64,000 nucleotides of DNA from Clusia tigrina (taxonomy: Eukaryota > Arthropoda > Insecta > Diptera > Clusiidae), in contig OV050030.1 of the NCBI GenBank assembly GCA_920105625.2, positions 190,955,887 to 191,019,886 on the forward strand, read 5' to 3'. Under the pieces are notes generated by a model. That model made no database searches. It saw nothing but the letters and a program-made list of their open reading frames with translations, and was not told the origin of the DNA. The position numbers and the translations under genes were made by a program. How positions within the stretch are numbered: the stretch's first letter is position 1; the number at the start of each line of letters is the position of its first letter. Shown here piece after piece: positions 63,858 to 64,000 of the stretch.

Positions 63858-64000
63858 TTAATCTAAGTATAGAAAATAACACTTTTAACGCGTTAATAGA
63901 TACTGGCTCAAGCACCAGTATAATAACTCCAAATGTAGCTAGAAAATATCAACCTTTTTCATGGGAAAAACCAAAGTTTTTTTCAACCATAAATGGTGTA
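63824..64000 (+). CDS. Pol of element 2, protease start, cut by window
   Basis: A 59-codon partial frame in -1 relative to gag, still open at the window end. It reads LPLINLSIENNTFNALIDTG, then SSTSIITPNVARKY: the aspartic protease active site DTGSS with its preceding strand, catalytic D codon at 63899-63901. RT, RNase H and integrase would follow outside the window. Confidence 0.85.

Larger units (their letters stand above)
61956..64000 (+). mobile_element. Errantivirus-like LTR retrotransposon, 5' part (element 2)
   Basis: The element begins inside a satellite monomer and runs off the window. Seen: a 302-bp LTR with ends AGTTAT and ATAACT, an overlapping primer site TGGCGCAGTCGG, a leader, gag, a -1 slippery site and the first codons of pol with the protease motif. 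AGT...ACT-type LTR ends, a Ser-type primer site touching the LTR, a Gag without zinc knuckles and an A AAT TTT slip site all fit the gypsy/17.6/297 group of Drosophila endogenous retroviruses (errantiviruses). The target duplication and 3' LTR are outside the window. The base before the LTR (G55 of 61955) differs from the satellite consensus A, so the exact left boundary could be off by a base. Confidence 0.9.

Overview
The window looks like pericentromeric or other heterochromatic DNA of a dipteran, most likely a Drosophila species. About 51 kb of the 64 kb is one AT-rich satellite array, all in one orientation. Two LTR retrotransposons of insect Ty3/gypsy type have inserted into it. No host single-copy gene, tRNA, rRNA or CRISPR array is visible. 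The host assignment is an inference from the retroelements (Ser-type primer sites, a gypsy-class element with a decayed env-like region, and an errantivirus of the 17.6/297 kind). I could not match the satellite to a named family from memory.

Layout. (1) 1-39884: satellite made of diverged monomers of about 187, 196 and 198 bp plus a recurrent 105-bp deletion form. These are arranged in local higher-order repeats (666 bp) and longer tandem duplications (periods about 1.94, 2.28, 2.54, 2.71 and 3.34 kb). (2) 39885-50639: a complete 10,755-bp gypsy-class element with 502-bp LTRs, a 4-bp target duplication (TGAC), primer site, long leader, gag, a -1 frameshift signal, pol (protease, reverse transcriptase, RNase H, integrase), remains that look like an env gene, and a polypurine tract. 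(3) 50640-61955: the same satellite resumes at exactly the interrupted base, with further duplications (1.56 and 2.78 kb). (4) 61956-64000: the 5' part of a second element, an errantivirus-like retrotransposon. It has a 302-bp LTR ending in AGTTAT/ATAACT, a Ser-type primer site, a 422-codon gag, an AAATTTT -1 slippery site, and the start of pol with protease motif DTGSS, cut by the window edge.

How the parts work together. In both elements Gag is read in one frame and Pol is reached by -1 slippage at a canonical heptamer (G GGA AAC and A AAT TTT). Both copies look defective. Element 1 has a stop at gag codon 3, a shortened loop after the RT YLDD box, a stop just before the apparent end of integrase, and a fragmented env-like region. 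Its LTRs nevertheless differ at only 3 of 502 bases, so the insertion is recent. The damage may have been inherited from an already defective, trans-mobilised source. Element 2 has a stop in gag upstream of its frameshift site.

Short open frames of 60-100 codons across the satellite are by-products of the repeat (198 bp is 66 codons) and are not annotated as genes.
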